A stretch of 64,000 bases of DNA from Acanthosoma haemorrhoidale (GCA_930367205.1 OV884009.1:32187841-32251840); one strand, 5' to 3'. Counted from the stretch's first letter, positions 1-11,020 are shown. Notes: generated by a model not told the origin, from the letters alone. A program made the numbers and translations.

Positions 1-580
1 TCTTCAAGTGTTTGCACATCAAGCCAATCAACTTTTAACATAGACGTGTGACGTGCTTTAGTTATGACCGATAATTCCCGTTCATAAAATAAAAAACGCT
101 CATTTAAATTATTTCCTGAAAAGCATACTGGCAGAAAAATACTTGACCAAAGCTAACGTAAAAGTATATAAAAGTTTTTAAAAAAGAAAATGTATGACGT
201 TATTATAATATTTTGACGACAGGACTTACAATAATTGCATTTACATTTTTCTCATTATTAGTTACATATTTCTGTGAAAATAAATACATATATATGTACA
301 TATTTTACTTTTTTTATTACATATAAATCCCTATATTACATTAAGTTACATGGTGTACAAGCATCGTTATACAAGCCAAGTTAAATAAGGGGTGGGAACG
401 GTCAGAAACTACCCCATCTGTAGTTTTCAACTTTATGTTGTTAACCATATGTTTTCAACCATAATTTGTATGGTTGTTGTAACAGTAACAAAAAAAACTA
501 CAGCCCGTTTTCGACTCGAGCTATTTATTGGGACCGGCAAGAATGGAATTTTTAAAATTAATCTCATCATTTGCGGCGAA

Positions 581-634
581 GGGGTGGCATGGGGGGGAAG
601 TTGTAGGTGCCGGGGGGATAAGGGTGGGGGGCGT
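581..634 (+). other. G-rich tract with quadruplex potential
   Basis: The plus strand carries successive G-runs of 4, 7, 6, 3 and 6 within about 54 bases inside otherwise AT-rich DNA. That satisfies the usual pattern for a potential G-quadruplex, although some loops are long. No gene is attached, so a regulatory role is only conceivable. Confidence 0.5.
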
Positions 635-1336
635 GGAAGCCCCTTTGCGACTGTCTCTTTCGCCGAGGAAAAAATCGAAGACCTGCCGTCCTACTTCAGA
701 CACCACCGCCCACACACACATCTCAACCCAGTGACCAGCCCGGATGGGAACAGATAGCTGGCAATGTTACTTCTGCGCAAAGATAGTCCACTATCACGGA
801 AGGAACACTAAACTGGCCGATAATAATTAAACTAATTAGTACTTAATTAGACTTAAACTCACTAAGAGAGTGATCTCAAATGATTAAATGCAAAAGCGGT
901 TTAAATTTAGACTTTATAGTGGGTGGTAAATTTTCTCTCAACTTTTAAACTTTGTCTCATCACTCTAACATGGTCTGCGCTAATGCTGTTACGACAGGCT
1001 TAAAGCACGATTCTAAGTTAATCTGATACTTATTCTTTAAGCTCCTAATTTCTCTAAATGTTTTTGTGTTACCTCTGTTTTGATTAAAATTCTCCTCTCT
1101 TCTGCTTGTGATATCAGAAAGCAAAGGCGGTTCCTACTGCCACAACCAATATAATTCTTGAAATATCTTTGAAATGTGCGTTACCAACTTTAAGGTATTT
1201 TAGCCGCAGAAACTTTAAATCTTAATTAGCTTACTGGTTGTGACATATAATTTTTGTATAAATAAGTGAACGAATTTGCTGTGACATCGGTTCAGGCTCC
1301 CGACTAGATTTTGGGGTAGCCCGATCTTGCCAGTCA

Positions 1337-1362
1337 TTTTTTTTTTTTTTTTTTTTTTTTTT
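1337..1362 (+). repeat. poly-T run (26 T)
   Basis: An uninterrupted run of 26 T is seen directly. On the minus strand it would be the A-tail of a retroposed copy, but I could not identify a retroelement body directly upstream on that strand. Confidence 0.8.
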
Positions 1363-2235
1363 CTCCATAGCTCTTAAACTTATAAAAAATAGGATGTGGG
1401 AAAAATAAAAGGAAAATTATTTTGGATTGATGGGTGCCTTTCACTAAGGGGAGTCCTATTTGAAGGATGTATGAGAAGGATATGGGGTATGGGATGCCTA
1501 AAGGAGGCGGGTGGGTTCGGGAAGGTAGTGAGAGTCTACCGAGGGTGTTTTTTAAAAAAAAATACGATATGCGTTATTGCCAGTAATTTTGTCTTTAGCT
1601 GTTAATTAGACATCTCTAATAATTTTCATCGTCGAGAGCCTGTCCTTAGTTTTCGTACTTTGTAACCGTTAGGTTTTTAAGAGAATATGCTTGCAAATGA
1701 AAACAGGAAGCTATACGACAAAAATGAAACGAAACAGAAATTCGAGAAAAAAAACTTCGTTCAAGTTTGAGGAAACTACTTAAAACTCGGTGAAGGGAAC
1801 GGACCCTTAGCACATGAGTATTGATGTGAAGCGTGCTTGAAGCCGAACTATCGCGCATCTTTCCAGGAGCGTGCTAACGGCGATGGCTCGGGGAGATAGG
1901 GCTTGCCAAGCTAACGGTCTCACTAGCCGATATTGTATTCACGCTCCACACTGTAATATTCATCAGTGATCTCAGCCTTGATGGCTCGCCTCTTACAGCC
2001 GATTGGGACAAGACGCATGTGCACATTCACATTCATGCTTCCGATCTACTTGCATAGTGTATGCATCAATCTGAAATTTCGAAATCAGTCTCTTTTATTG
2101 AACACGTACCTAATAAGGGAAAGTACAGAGGAGAACAACAGATGGAAGCTCATTTAACACATATATGGTGAGGTATTACATTGGAATGTGTGGAATAATT
2201 TAGGTTTTGAATCAAACTAATGATCGTTTATCTTC

Positions 2236-2330
2236 AATTGGCAAACGCGTTCAACAGCCTAGCTCTCCCTAGGTTATGGTGGACTGGTTAGCGCTTGAGA
2301 ATGACAAATGGGCTGTTGAAAGCGCCAATT
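2236..2330. repeat. imperfect inverted repeat (hairpin)
   Basis: The arm at 2236-2259 is nearly complementary to the arm at 2311-2330. Both share AATTGGC at the outer end and TTCAACAGCC at the inner end, with a four-base bulge on the left arm and a loop of about 50 bases. This could be an extended hairpin in RNA, a remnant of a small fold-back element, or chance. I found no second copy in the window. Confidence 0.5.
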
Positions 2331-2339
2331 AAAAGAAAA

Positions 2340-3050
2340 TCATGAAGAGAAACGAACGTTGGTGCTATTAAAAACATAAAACAACCCTAATACTCAGTGG
2401 GCACGGTTTGCACTAATAAACAATACAATATGTCAGTGAACAAACTATGGAGCATCTGCTGTATGCTAATATTCGATCCAGAACGCCATTACATAATAAA
2501 ATGGATGTTGTTAACTCACTGGCCTATTGCACTATTACCCAATCAATACAATGAACATTTTAAGGAGATTATAAAAAAAATATATTAGTGTTCAAACTTG
2601 TATGAGGTGCAACTGAAATAAAGGAATTTTTTTTTAATTATGTTAATGTTAATTTGTATAAATGTATATAAATTATGCACATAAGTGTGTGGTTGTTTTT
2701 ATTCTTCTGTATAATTGACGTTATGTAAATATGTAACAATTAAACGTTAATCATATACACCGCCGCACAAAAAAAGTGGCGCACATAGAAAATTTCAAAT
2801 ATTTGCTTCCTAATAGAATTATTTTGTGCATTCAATTCTTTTTTCATTAACATTAAACGTGATAAGGGGATATAAATATGAAGGAAATCCCCAATAAATA
2901 TTAAAAACGTTTATTATAAAAAAATTATTTAGAAATGTTTATTCAGCAATCCCGAACGACGTTGGTGGAGGTGGGCCATGAGATCTCCAACAAAAGAATT
3001 AGTATTGTGAGCCAAGTTTATCATTAAGTGTTTCAGTTAATGAATTAATT
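2340..3050. other. AT-rich spacer
   Basis: I see no gene or recognisable transposon here. The sequence is strongly AT-rich with scattered short A and T runs. Confidence 0.4.
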
Positions 3051-3054
3051 TTTC

Positions 3055-3330
3055 TCAAAAGTTACAAGACCGCAATGATGCTAAGTCCTTTATGTAGCTT
3101 ATAATATTTTGTTTTAATTGCATTGCGCACGTTACAAAAAATCTGAACGAGCCAAAAACTTGATGTGTCTCCGGCGGATGAACTCGCCCACCGACGGGCA
3201 CACCAAGCAACGGGTGCAGGTCAGCGTTCTTTAACCTCTCGAGAGAAGTATGTCGGACCACTTTTCGCATGATCCCATTCTGGAAATGTTGGGGACATTT
3301 GGCTGTATTGTCAGTCAAGTGGGTAAATAG
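3055..3330 (-). pseudogene. LINE-2 reverse transcriptase C-terminal fragment
   Basis: Read on the minus strand, this region shares a 3'-terminal coding segment with 50149-50361 and in part with 49845-49892. The shared protein has the features FPEWDHAKSG, then ELKNADLHLLLGVP, then FIRQRHIKFFDSLPHL, which looks like the C-terminal tail of a LINE ORF2 downstream of the reverse transcriptase. In this copy the frame is shifted between these segments, so it is dead. The family assignment (CR1/L2-like) is inference from the style of the tail; the homology between copies is visible directly. Confidence 0.6.
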
Positions 3331-3409
3331 TTGGTAAAGTATATGCATTCATCGATATAATGTAAATTAAGGTTACATTACATCGATAAAAACATATACT
3401 TTGAACCAA
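3331..3409. repeat. near-perfect long hairpin, about 79 nt
   Basis: The outer arms TTGGT (3331-3335) and ACCAA (3405-3409) pair. AAAGTATATG (3337-3346) pairs with CATATACTTT (3393-3402). The inner arms at 3351-3365 and 3373-3387 pair at 14 of 15 positions around a 7-base loop. A small internal loop of about 5 bases per side separates the two stem blocks. Length and shape resemble a microRNA precursor, but a palindromic transposon remnant would look the same. It lies directly beside the LINE-2 fragment at 3055-3330. Confidence 0.65.
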
Positions 3410-4368
3410 TTGAAACATTTCATTGCACGGGAGCATGTGAGAAATAAATTCCCTCTCTTCTTGAGATAGGAAAATTAAAAAAAAAAAAATCTGAATTTTT
3501 AACTTAGTTCAAGGTTGATATAAAAAAAATGAATGGAGGAGTCATTATCAATGAATCAGGTAGCAAGTTTTTTTTTTTTCAATTCAAACAAATGACCTAT
3601 GTTCATCTTTTGAAACTGCCCACCCCCACTTGTATCAAATGAAACGAACATATTTTTTTGTGTTTGAAAAACACGTAATTGCTAAGAATTATATACGGTT
3701 TTTTTTTTTTGGTTTTTTCCAACACTCACGATTTGGTCTATATTCGTTCAGGCTTTTCATGGTCACTCGTACGTTAGTGAACCGAGGTTCTCATTATGCC
3801 AGGGGAACCGCTATAGGTCGCCTATTTGGCCAAGGGTTGACACATCCCCTCATGAGTTCAAAACAGGGAATGTACGCAGACCCTTCCGTCATTTTAATAA
3901 TAATGGTGTTTGAGGAAAACGAAAAATAGAATTGATAAAAAACAATAAAACAGACAAACTCATTAGGCACATGGGATCCATCGTCATGTGAATCCTTGTG
4001 GTATTGTTCTTTTTCAGCGGCAGAACTGGGACGTGAAGACGGCTGCTCGTTGAGGTTTGAACTGTAGATAAAACAATAGTGTGAAATGCGGCCACTGAAA
4101 CATTAGTGTCGAAATATTAATGGGTGCCTTTTCCCTCACTAACGGTCATTTTTATTTTTCTATCTTGGTTAATGTTCCTAGGATCTTACGCATGACGAAA
4201 TAAAAAGAAAACCCATCCCGGGTGGAACGTCTGTTTGCTTAAATTAGTCAAGAGAAAGTTATCAAAGAGCCGACTGCGCTAGTTTGCAGTCTAAATGATC
4301 CATAAAAAAGCACACGGGATAATTATTTTTGAAATAAACAGTGATCATTAATCAAAAAATTTATATTA
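3410..4368. other. spacer with homopolymer tracts
   Basis: No gene recognised. Several short A and T runs occur (for example near 3480-3490, 3570 and 3700). Short frames at 3630-3929 and 3889-4095 show no family signature. Confidence 0.4.
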
Positions 4369-4966
4369 GGGGGACCGGAAAGTAATTTTTCTTTACATTA
4401 AATTCAAACATATAAAGTTTTTGTTTTTGATCAATGATGTAATCACCCTCGTTATCAGCAATCTTTTGCCATATAGTGTGCAAATTTTCAATCCTTGATC
4501 GATCTAAATCAATTTGTTTTTGAGCAAAATATGTGGAGATGGGATTTAGGATATCATCCAAATTTTGAAATTTTTTGCCACTTAGAAAATGTAGCTATCG
4601 GAATAAATGGAAATCCTATATCGGGCGAGTATAGCGGTTGAGGCAATACCTCCCACCCCAATTCATTAACTTTTTCCAGGGCTCTTGCGGAAAAAATAGG
4701 CAAAGTGGGGTCTTGCATTATCGTGTTGCAGAATAACGTCTTTTTTTATTGACAATCGCTGGGACATTGATTTACTCGATCCAATTGTTCACTGTTAAGA
4801 TCTGCATTCACAGTTTTTCCAGGTATCAGCGATGAACGACCCCGCGAATACACACAAAAGTGCCTTTTTCGAGTTTAAACCTGGCTTAGCTGTACTTCGT
4901 GCCGATTCATGCGGAGAGAAATTTTTGGATTATCATCGAGGACCCATTTTTCATCTCCAGCTTGAC
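4369..4966 (-). pseudogene. mariner transposase remnant (middle and C-terminal part)
   Basis: Reading the minus strand, the order is GDEKWVLDDNPK near 4950, HDNARPHF near 4700, a tail like SPDI near 4620, then the C-terminal helices ending in YFPVP before the inverted end. These correspond to the three aspartate regions of a DD34D mariner catalytic domain. The frame changes several times and there are in-frame stops. The third-aspartate region is altered relative to the better copy in the right arm, which reads SPDIAPSDFH. No N-terminal helix-turn-helix segment is present. Confidence 0.75.
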
Positions 4967-5242
4967 CCACCAGACTCGCCCGATATTGCGCCTTCGGATT
5001 TCCATTAATTCCGATCGCTAAAAATTTGAAAATTTGGATGATGTCCAAAATGCCATCTCCAGATATTTTGAACAAAACCAATTGACTATTATCGATTTGG
5101 CCTTGAAAATTTACACACTAGATGGAAAAAGGTTGCTGATAACGAGGTTGATTACATCATTGATTAAAAACAAAAACTTGTTACAAATTTATTTTTTGAC
5201 TTTAACGTAAAAAAAAAAAACGACATTACTTTCCGGTCACCC
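4369..5242. mobile_element. palindromic mariner derivative, copy 1 (874 bp)
   Basis: The element begins GGGGGACCGGAAAGTAAT and ends, read inverted, GGGTGACCGGAAAGTAAT. A TA dinucleotide flanks each side (4367-4368 and 5243-5244), as expected for mariner insertion. The left part, read on the minus strand, encodes the middle and C-terminal half of a mariner transposase. The right part, about 4966-5242 read on the plus strand, encodes the same C-terminal stretch again. Both outer ends are therefore the same transposon end in inverted orientation, and the N-terminal DNA-binding half is absent. The two arms of about 270 bp are similar but not identical. It cannot encode a working transposase and would depend on one supplied elsewhere. 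Confidence 0.8.
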
Positions 5243-5419
5243 TATTATATTATAGAAAAACAGCTTTTCTCAATACATGTTTTTCATTTATTTACCATCC
5301 TCAGTTGACGTGTTGCATATTGCTTCATTAGGACTACATTGGAAACATTAAAAAGAGTGTGAATATATTTTCAATTTGTATTAATTTATTAAATCAATTG
5401 TAACACGATGACGTAACAC

Positions 5420-5605
5420 CTGATAAAGAGGTTGATCATCAAAGGTTGACGCCATAGTTGGTAGGTGGCGTTGAGATCTTAGCGCCAAGTGTTATCACTC
5501 AACCTTAATTTCGTCTTTCTCAACCGGATTTTCTATTTCTTTATTCAAGTAACTACTAATTTACGCAAGACTTACAGTCAACCCAAGCTTTTCCAATACA
5601 AATTA
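5420..5605 (-). mobile_element. SINE-1 fragment (body only)
   Basis: The segment around 5447-5540 matches the bodies of the elements at 24278-24535 and 63088-63310: a shared block containing GTTGGTAGGTGGCGTTGA on the plus strand, then a block rich in CTCAACC, then AACCGGATT. In the complete copy the tRNA-like head lies on the minus strand, so this piece is assigned to the minus strand. The head is not recognisable here. Confidence 0.55.
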
Positions 5606-5606
5606 G

Positions 5607-5788
5607 TTTTTCATTTCCAGCTTCACCCACCATACTCGCCCGATATTGCGCCTTCGGATTTCCATTAATTCCGATTGCTAAAAATTTGAAAATTTGGATG
5701 ATGTCCAAAATGCCATCTCCAGATATTTTGCACAAAAACCAATTGATTTTTATCGATTTGGCCTTGAAAATTTACACACTAGATGGAA
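5607..5788. mobile_element. palindromic mariner derivative, junction fragment
   Basis: This fragment matches copy 1 from just left of the central junction, through the SPDIAPSDFH-coding segment, to about 90 bp before the right end. It carries the same join between the minus-strand GDEKW-side sequence and the plus-strand C-terminal sequence as the two full copies. That identifies it as a piece of the rearranged form rather than of an ordinary mariner. Neither outer end is present. Confidence 0.7.
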
Positions 5789-5999
5789 ACATTAATTTTT
5801 TGAATATCTAAGAAATTATTTGCGCGTTCCCAACTTAAAAAATAAAAATTAAAAGTGAAAACAAGATCAAAGTTTTTTCTAATACTTTCCGTTAATAAAT
5901 TTTTGCTAATACATAAATGTCTTATTTTACGTGGTTCTGGAATATATCTATAAAATTTCCATCTTTCTTTCTTTTTCCATATCCGGGAAGGTGACAATT

Positions 6000-6165
6000 T
6001 TGCGGGTGACTTGAGGGTCCCAGGGGGCATGAATGAATATCGTATGAATGCATATTGTAATCTTGGTATGATAGAGAAAATGCAAGTTTGTAAATATGGT
6101 ACTAATGCCATCTTTTGTCGCAATTATCTATTGCCCTTTTGGTGCAGATTGTGATATTGATCTTT
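6000..6165 (+). mobile_element. Jockey-2 LINE 3' end, decayed
   Basis: This plus-strand segment resembles the non-coding 3' tails of other Jockey copies: repeated TGTAAATATGGTA-like words, then ATCTATTGCCCTTTTGG, then GCAGATTGTGAT, then ATAAA near the end. Similar tails occur at 41560-41691, 56040-56150 and 60530-60668. Only the 3' untranslated part remains. Confidence 0.5.
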
Positions 6166-6169
6166 AAAA

Positions 6170-8340
6170 TAAAATATTTTTATCGATACTTAGTAGACAA
6201 AAAACACAGCGATCATGTTTTTACATATGCCGACGCGAGGAAATCATTGTGTTATATTCAGCATTGAGATTTAAAGTGAAAAAGTCGAGATAACATAATA
6301 GAATTGATGTTACACAACCTTCGGTGAGAACAAAAGATTATTTATATGCAATAACACATTCAAAACGGTCTCATCTGTAATATATAATAATGGACCTCAT
6401 TCCATGTGAAATAAGATTTCTCATCTCTCAATAATGAAAAATAAATTAAAGTTTTTAATTTATTCACATTTGGCATTATTAGATACGAATGGTCAGCTAT
6501 AATTGTGATAATTATCCATCATGGTTCAGTAATGCTATGCAAGGCAGACAAGGCTACGGCTTGTTGAGGAGCTAGTGCAATAGTTTTTTGCAGTTTAAAC
6601 TCACGAAAGTGAACATATGTAAAATCATTAATAGTAATCATAAAAGTAACCATACAACTTTTTCCTCAAGCCCAAAGTAAGGCTCTAATCAGGTACGGAG
6701 CGATCGTCCTTTGCCTGTCTGTATCAATGTTCTACGTTCAAGTTCATAAAAAAGATTCAAGCAATCTGAAATTTGTGAGGTATATTTCACAACTACAATA
6801 ACGGAAGTATGAAAAAAACAAAAAAAGCTTAAATATGTTATATGATACAAATCACGTTTTTACGATTAACTTCAAATCTTTCTCAAGACCCATCTCAGAA
6901 GTTATTGAAGGTCGTAAGTTCTGATTTTTTTCAATAAACAATAAATAAATAGCTAAAACAATAAGTTTTGTTTCAAATATCTGCCTCCCCTATTTCAGTG
7001 AATAGGGTGAGTCATCTATCAATAAAATAATCTCAATTATATTTTTTGAGATATAATTAAACAAAATAATGCTACAGACATTGAACAGCATTGAAGAAAC
7101 AGTATTGAGCTAACTATTTGAATCCATGTGAATCCCTTAAATACATATTAAATGTTATCGAAAAAACGTCTTTACACCTCCCCTCCCCCTACGGAAAATA
7201 AGGATCCAGCTTTTTGTTCTTTCTTTTGAGACCATTCTTTGTTTAGGTTTTTTTCTGAGGTTTTGTACAAGTGCAGCCACTAATTACTGGAAAATCACTA
7301 CATAGTGGAAAATTTCATTCACTACGTAAATTATTTTTCAATTTTTTTCTTTGTTTTGGTGGGCTTTAAGTCCTTCTCAGTTATAATAATAAGTTATTAT
7401 TAGATTCAAAGCCAAGCTCGATCTTGCTATTTACCTGAAAAAATGGTATATTCCAACGCAGTGTATTCATTCAATAAATCACTTTTTATGGAATCAACTA
7501 ACGAAAATATTCTTTGATTAATTAATTTCTGGCTTTTTTAACCATACATAACACAATAGGATGCAATGGTGGTTGTGAGATGTTCTTCAAAGGGTTGAAA
7601 GAAAGGTCGCTCTCGTAAGTGTCTAATCAAATGTGCATTTATTTCAGCACTTGTGCTTTTGCTTTGCTTTCTTACTATCAAATCCAATTCGACATACCAC
7701 TTGTTGTGACTTAGTGGTCACATATTGAATCCATCCAAACTGTTAGCAGTTATTAAGATCCAACCTTGACGTGGTTAGTTGTAGAAGAGAGTCGTGACGA
7801 CGAAGATCCGCCAAAAGCGGGGATATAATTGTGAGAGGTCCCTTGAAGTGGTAAAATCCTGCCGAATTATTCTAGGCAAATTCGGCTACGGCATTACAAG
7901 TCAGTGCCTTTATTAGTATTGAACAAATGCTCCATCGATTCGCCTAACCTTCCTTTGACGATGACAATCCAGACTCCTAAATCCCGCTGAGGCGAGGGCA
8001 AGTGCCTTCGACATACCCCATTAAGGTCTGGCCCTAATATACACCCCTAATTGCCAAGCCACTTTACCCCTCGTAATATTTCTCTATCGTATAATGTTAA
8101 TCTGTTATATACTGACTCTCAGGGTCGATTCGTCCCGGTCTTTACGATTTAATTTTTTTTTGCAAGTCACTCGGCTGTAGTGAGATCTGATGCGATTAGT
8201 TAGTGCCGTTTAGCCACGCCGGCGGTTCTCAAGGAACAGCAAGGTGAAAGACAAATTCAAATCAATTCAAGGTTCACTTTCTAATAGTAACATGATGTTG
8301 ATTAAATGCTCTAATAGAAGAAGCAAGTAAAATTATACAT
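6170..8340. other. AT-rich spacer with a possible dispersed repeat
   Basis: No gene recognised. At about 6665-6800 there is a stretch with the words GATCGTCCTTTGCCTGTCTG and later ATCTGAAAT that recurs in similar order near 24640-24700 and 29190-29290, suggesting a short dispersed repeat. The region 7740-8280 is less AT-rich but I do not recognise it. Confidence 0.4.
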
Positions 8341-8344
8341 GTTG

Positions 8345-8640
8345 AAACTTCTTTATTGTGCTAAAATTACAATCTGCATTATTAGGCAATAAGTAATTGT
8401 GACAAATGTTCTCATTCATACAGTATTTATGAATATCCCAGAGGCCTCCCAATTCTACATGGTTGTCAGCTCCCTCACATGCGAAAGAGGAAGCAGAGTC
8501 TTGGTAAGTCCCCCGCGCTCCTCCGTCAGCCGCGTCACCGGATACTAGCCAGTGGAGGCTGACCAAAAGCGCGAGAGCCACAGATGCACAGGATATGATT
8601 GGAGATACTGCCCATTGCCAGGACTCCCACTGTCACACAT
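8345..8640 (-). other. Jockey-1 3' untranslated region
   Basis: This segment follows the ORF2 stop on the minus strand and ends in CAATAAAG, a likely polyadenylation signal at the element end. It is the part shared by nearly all short copies in the window. A frame starting MALALLVSLHWLVS and running to about 8333 is also open in the copies at 45668-45859 and 48452-48658. I do not recognise a function for it, and it may be a chance frame in a conserved 3' region. Confidence 0.7.
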
Positions 8641-11020
8641 TTATACCAGGTCAAGAGGCCACTGCCATTTCAGTCTCCGAGGAGGATTATAGGGGTAAGT
8701 GGTATATGAATGACTATGAGGTTACTATGGAATTTCATGAATTTGGAAGGAATGAGTTGAAGAATGTAAGGTATATTAAGATCGTTATGCAGGATTTTGT
8801 TGCTGTCGTAATAAGGGGCATTTACTATTGTTCTCAGGACTTTTGATTGAAAGGATTGGATACGCTTGATGTTCGACTTTTTTGCTGTCCCCCATAGCTC
8901 AATTCCGTATGTCCAGATTGGATTAGGTATAACTTTGTACATTAGTAATTTATTTTCTATTGAGAGGTGGGTAAATAGTCTAAAGTAGTCTGTACAGCTG
9001 TCCAGAGCTGTTTAGTTCTTGTCTTTTTAGCCTCGTATGTGGGTTCCAGGTCAGCTGTCGAGATGGAAGCCTAAGTACCGTACTATCTCGGATACAGGGA
9101 GAGGAATGGAATTAAAAACTAGTGGACAAGACGGCAGAGGGTGAAGGTAATGTGGGAACATTTTGTTTCATTAAATTAGATCCGCCATTGGTTACACCAA
9201 TGCTTGATCCCATCAAGGTATTTTTTAAGGTTATGGGATGCTATATCGGTGTCTGGGTGGGATGACAAGACTGCAGTGTTTTCTGCAAATGTTGCCAAGA
9301 AGGTATTGGGAATAGAGGGGAGATTTGAGGGATAACGGTGGTGTATAGGTTATAGAGGATAGGATCAAGGACACCACTCTGTGGAACTCCTGCTTTTATG
9401 GGATAGTAATTAGAATATTCTAAGCCACAGCGGACTTGGAAGAAGCGGTTTGAAAGGTAGGACTGTAGGATTAGGAAAAGGGTCTGTGGTAAATATCTTT
9501 TGAGCTTGTAAAGCAAGCCTGTGTGCCAAATCCTGTCATAAGCTTGAGCTATGTCCAGAAATGCAACTGTTTGGTTTCAAGGGCTGAGGAAATGTGATCA
9601 ACAACGCGAAGGCCTTGTTAGCAGTGGAATGTCGTTGATGAAAACCGAATTGATGTGTAGGAAAAAGGCTATTGGATTCAAGAATTGGAAGTAGCTGTTT
9701 TAATAGTAGTTTTTTAAATATTTTTGAGAGGATAGGAAGTAGGCTAATTTGACGGTAAGATGAGTCGTCATTGGGTAGTTTACTGGGTTTGGTGAATAGG
9801 ACAATAATGCAATGTTTCCAGAGGAGAGGATAGTACGTCGTTCGGATAATGTGATTATAAATGTAGGTTAGGAAGATTAGCCATAATAGGAGGAAGTTGT
9901 TTGAAAATTTGAGGAGTGATATCCTTACTCACATTCCTCAGGGAGTTATTCCTGGTAGACAGAGAGGAGAGGTGGGAATTGAAAGGATCAGACCGGAAGG
10001 ATGTCAATAGCCGCTTTACCAAGCTGCAGTACTGATTGTACGAGCGGCAATTAGCAGGATGTCAGGTGTCAGGATCTTTGCCACACTGTTCTGGAGCGGT
10101 GTTTGGAATGGATTAGATCTTTGAGGTGCTGAGGTAAACGATTTTGATTGTAAAGTTTTGGATGACGATGGGGCGACGATGCCTCCAAAGCCGACCTCTG
10201 GATCAGTGTAGTGAAAGAATGAACTGCTTCGTCTAGGTCTTGGGATGTTTTCAGGGACACTTTGAGGTCTACGGAATCTGTAAAAAGCGGGAGGAAGTGG
10301 TCCTAATCAACTGGGCCCCTGATAAATGAAGGAGGAGGCAGTTTGTGAATTGATCTTAGGGAAATGGTTAATAATGAAAGGCTATGATCGGAGGAGCGGT
10401 CATCGAGGCGCATGAGTGAATAGTTTAGCGTTCCTAAACTGTTGTAGAAAAAGAAGTCAAGGAGATCTGGACTTCGGTTGGGATCTGATGGCCAATAGAT
10501 GGCTGCAACAGGAGAGATAGTGGAGCAATGTTTCCGTGTGAGGGCAGACAGCAAAGCAGGTTGCTCGTGTATTCGTGGATCTTGACCCTTAGTGTTGGTG
10601 CTTCGCATTGAACTCCCCACCCACAAGAAAACGATGTCCGATGGAGTCTAGAAAGGAGATGAATAGGGAATCGTAAATGAATTTATTAGGGGGTAGTACA
10701 CTGATGCTAGAGTAAGGGGGAAAGTGAATTGACACTGCAGTGGACTGAAAGACATCATGTGCTACCAAAGAAACTGTGTGATGGGAAATGGAGTTATAGA
10801 TAATGATGGTGGTATCTGCATGAGCTCTTCTATCTGGGTGATCAGTTCGATAAGTCTGGTATTGTCGAATTGTAAATGGTCGTTTAATCGTTATCCTTGT
10901 TTCAGTAATGAGAGCTACGTCGATGTTCTTGTCGTGAAGTAGTGCTGTCAGTTCGTTAGTGTGTGTGCGAATACCATTTACATTCCAAAGGACAACGAAT
11001 ATGGAGTCAGAAGGAATCAC
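8641..11020 (-). pseudogene. Jockey-1 ORF2 (endonuclease-reverse transcriptase) remnant
   Basis: The product would nick target DNA and copy the element RNA onto it. The endonuclease begins at about 11000 with VVLWNVNGI, then ALITETR, then YRTDHPD, then FLVGGEFNAKH (the usual GGDFN aspartate is E here), then YWP.DPNRSPDLLDF and SDHS near 10390. The reverse transcriptase shows YLSNRFFQVRCGLEYSNYYP and AGVPQSGVLDPILYNLY (9241-9516), then FAENTAVLSSHP where FADDTA is expected. The C-terminal part has YGIELWGTAKKSNI (8670-8942). The frame ends RRLKWQWPLDLV with a stop at 8641-8643. Multiple frameshifts and stops make it a pseudogene. The frame opens at GTG and no ATG start is evident. Confidence 0.85.

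Larger units (their letters stand above)
1..2235. other. AT-rich spacer without a recognisable gene
   Basis: I see no coding sequence with recognisable motifs here. The stretch is AT-rich, with short chance frames only. A GC-richer island lies at about 540-770 and contains a G-rich tract (listed separately), and a long T-run sits at 1337-1362. A frame of 121 codons at 392-757 runs through the G-rich island and has no domain signature, so I treat it as a compositional artefact. Confidence 0.5.

Noticed and set aside
392..757. 121-codon open frame
   Set aside because: It runs through a G-rich island, overlaps frames on both strands and has no recognisable domain.
7740..8280. GC-moderate segment considered as rRNA-like or an exon
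   Set aside because: I could match no conserved rRNA segment and found no continuous open frame.
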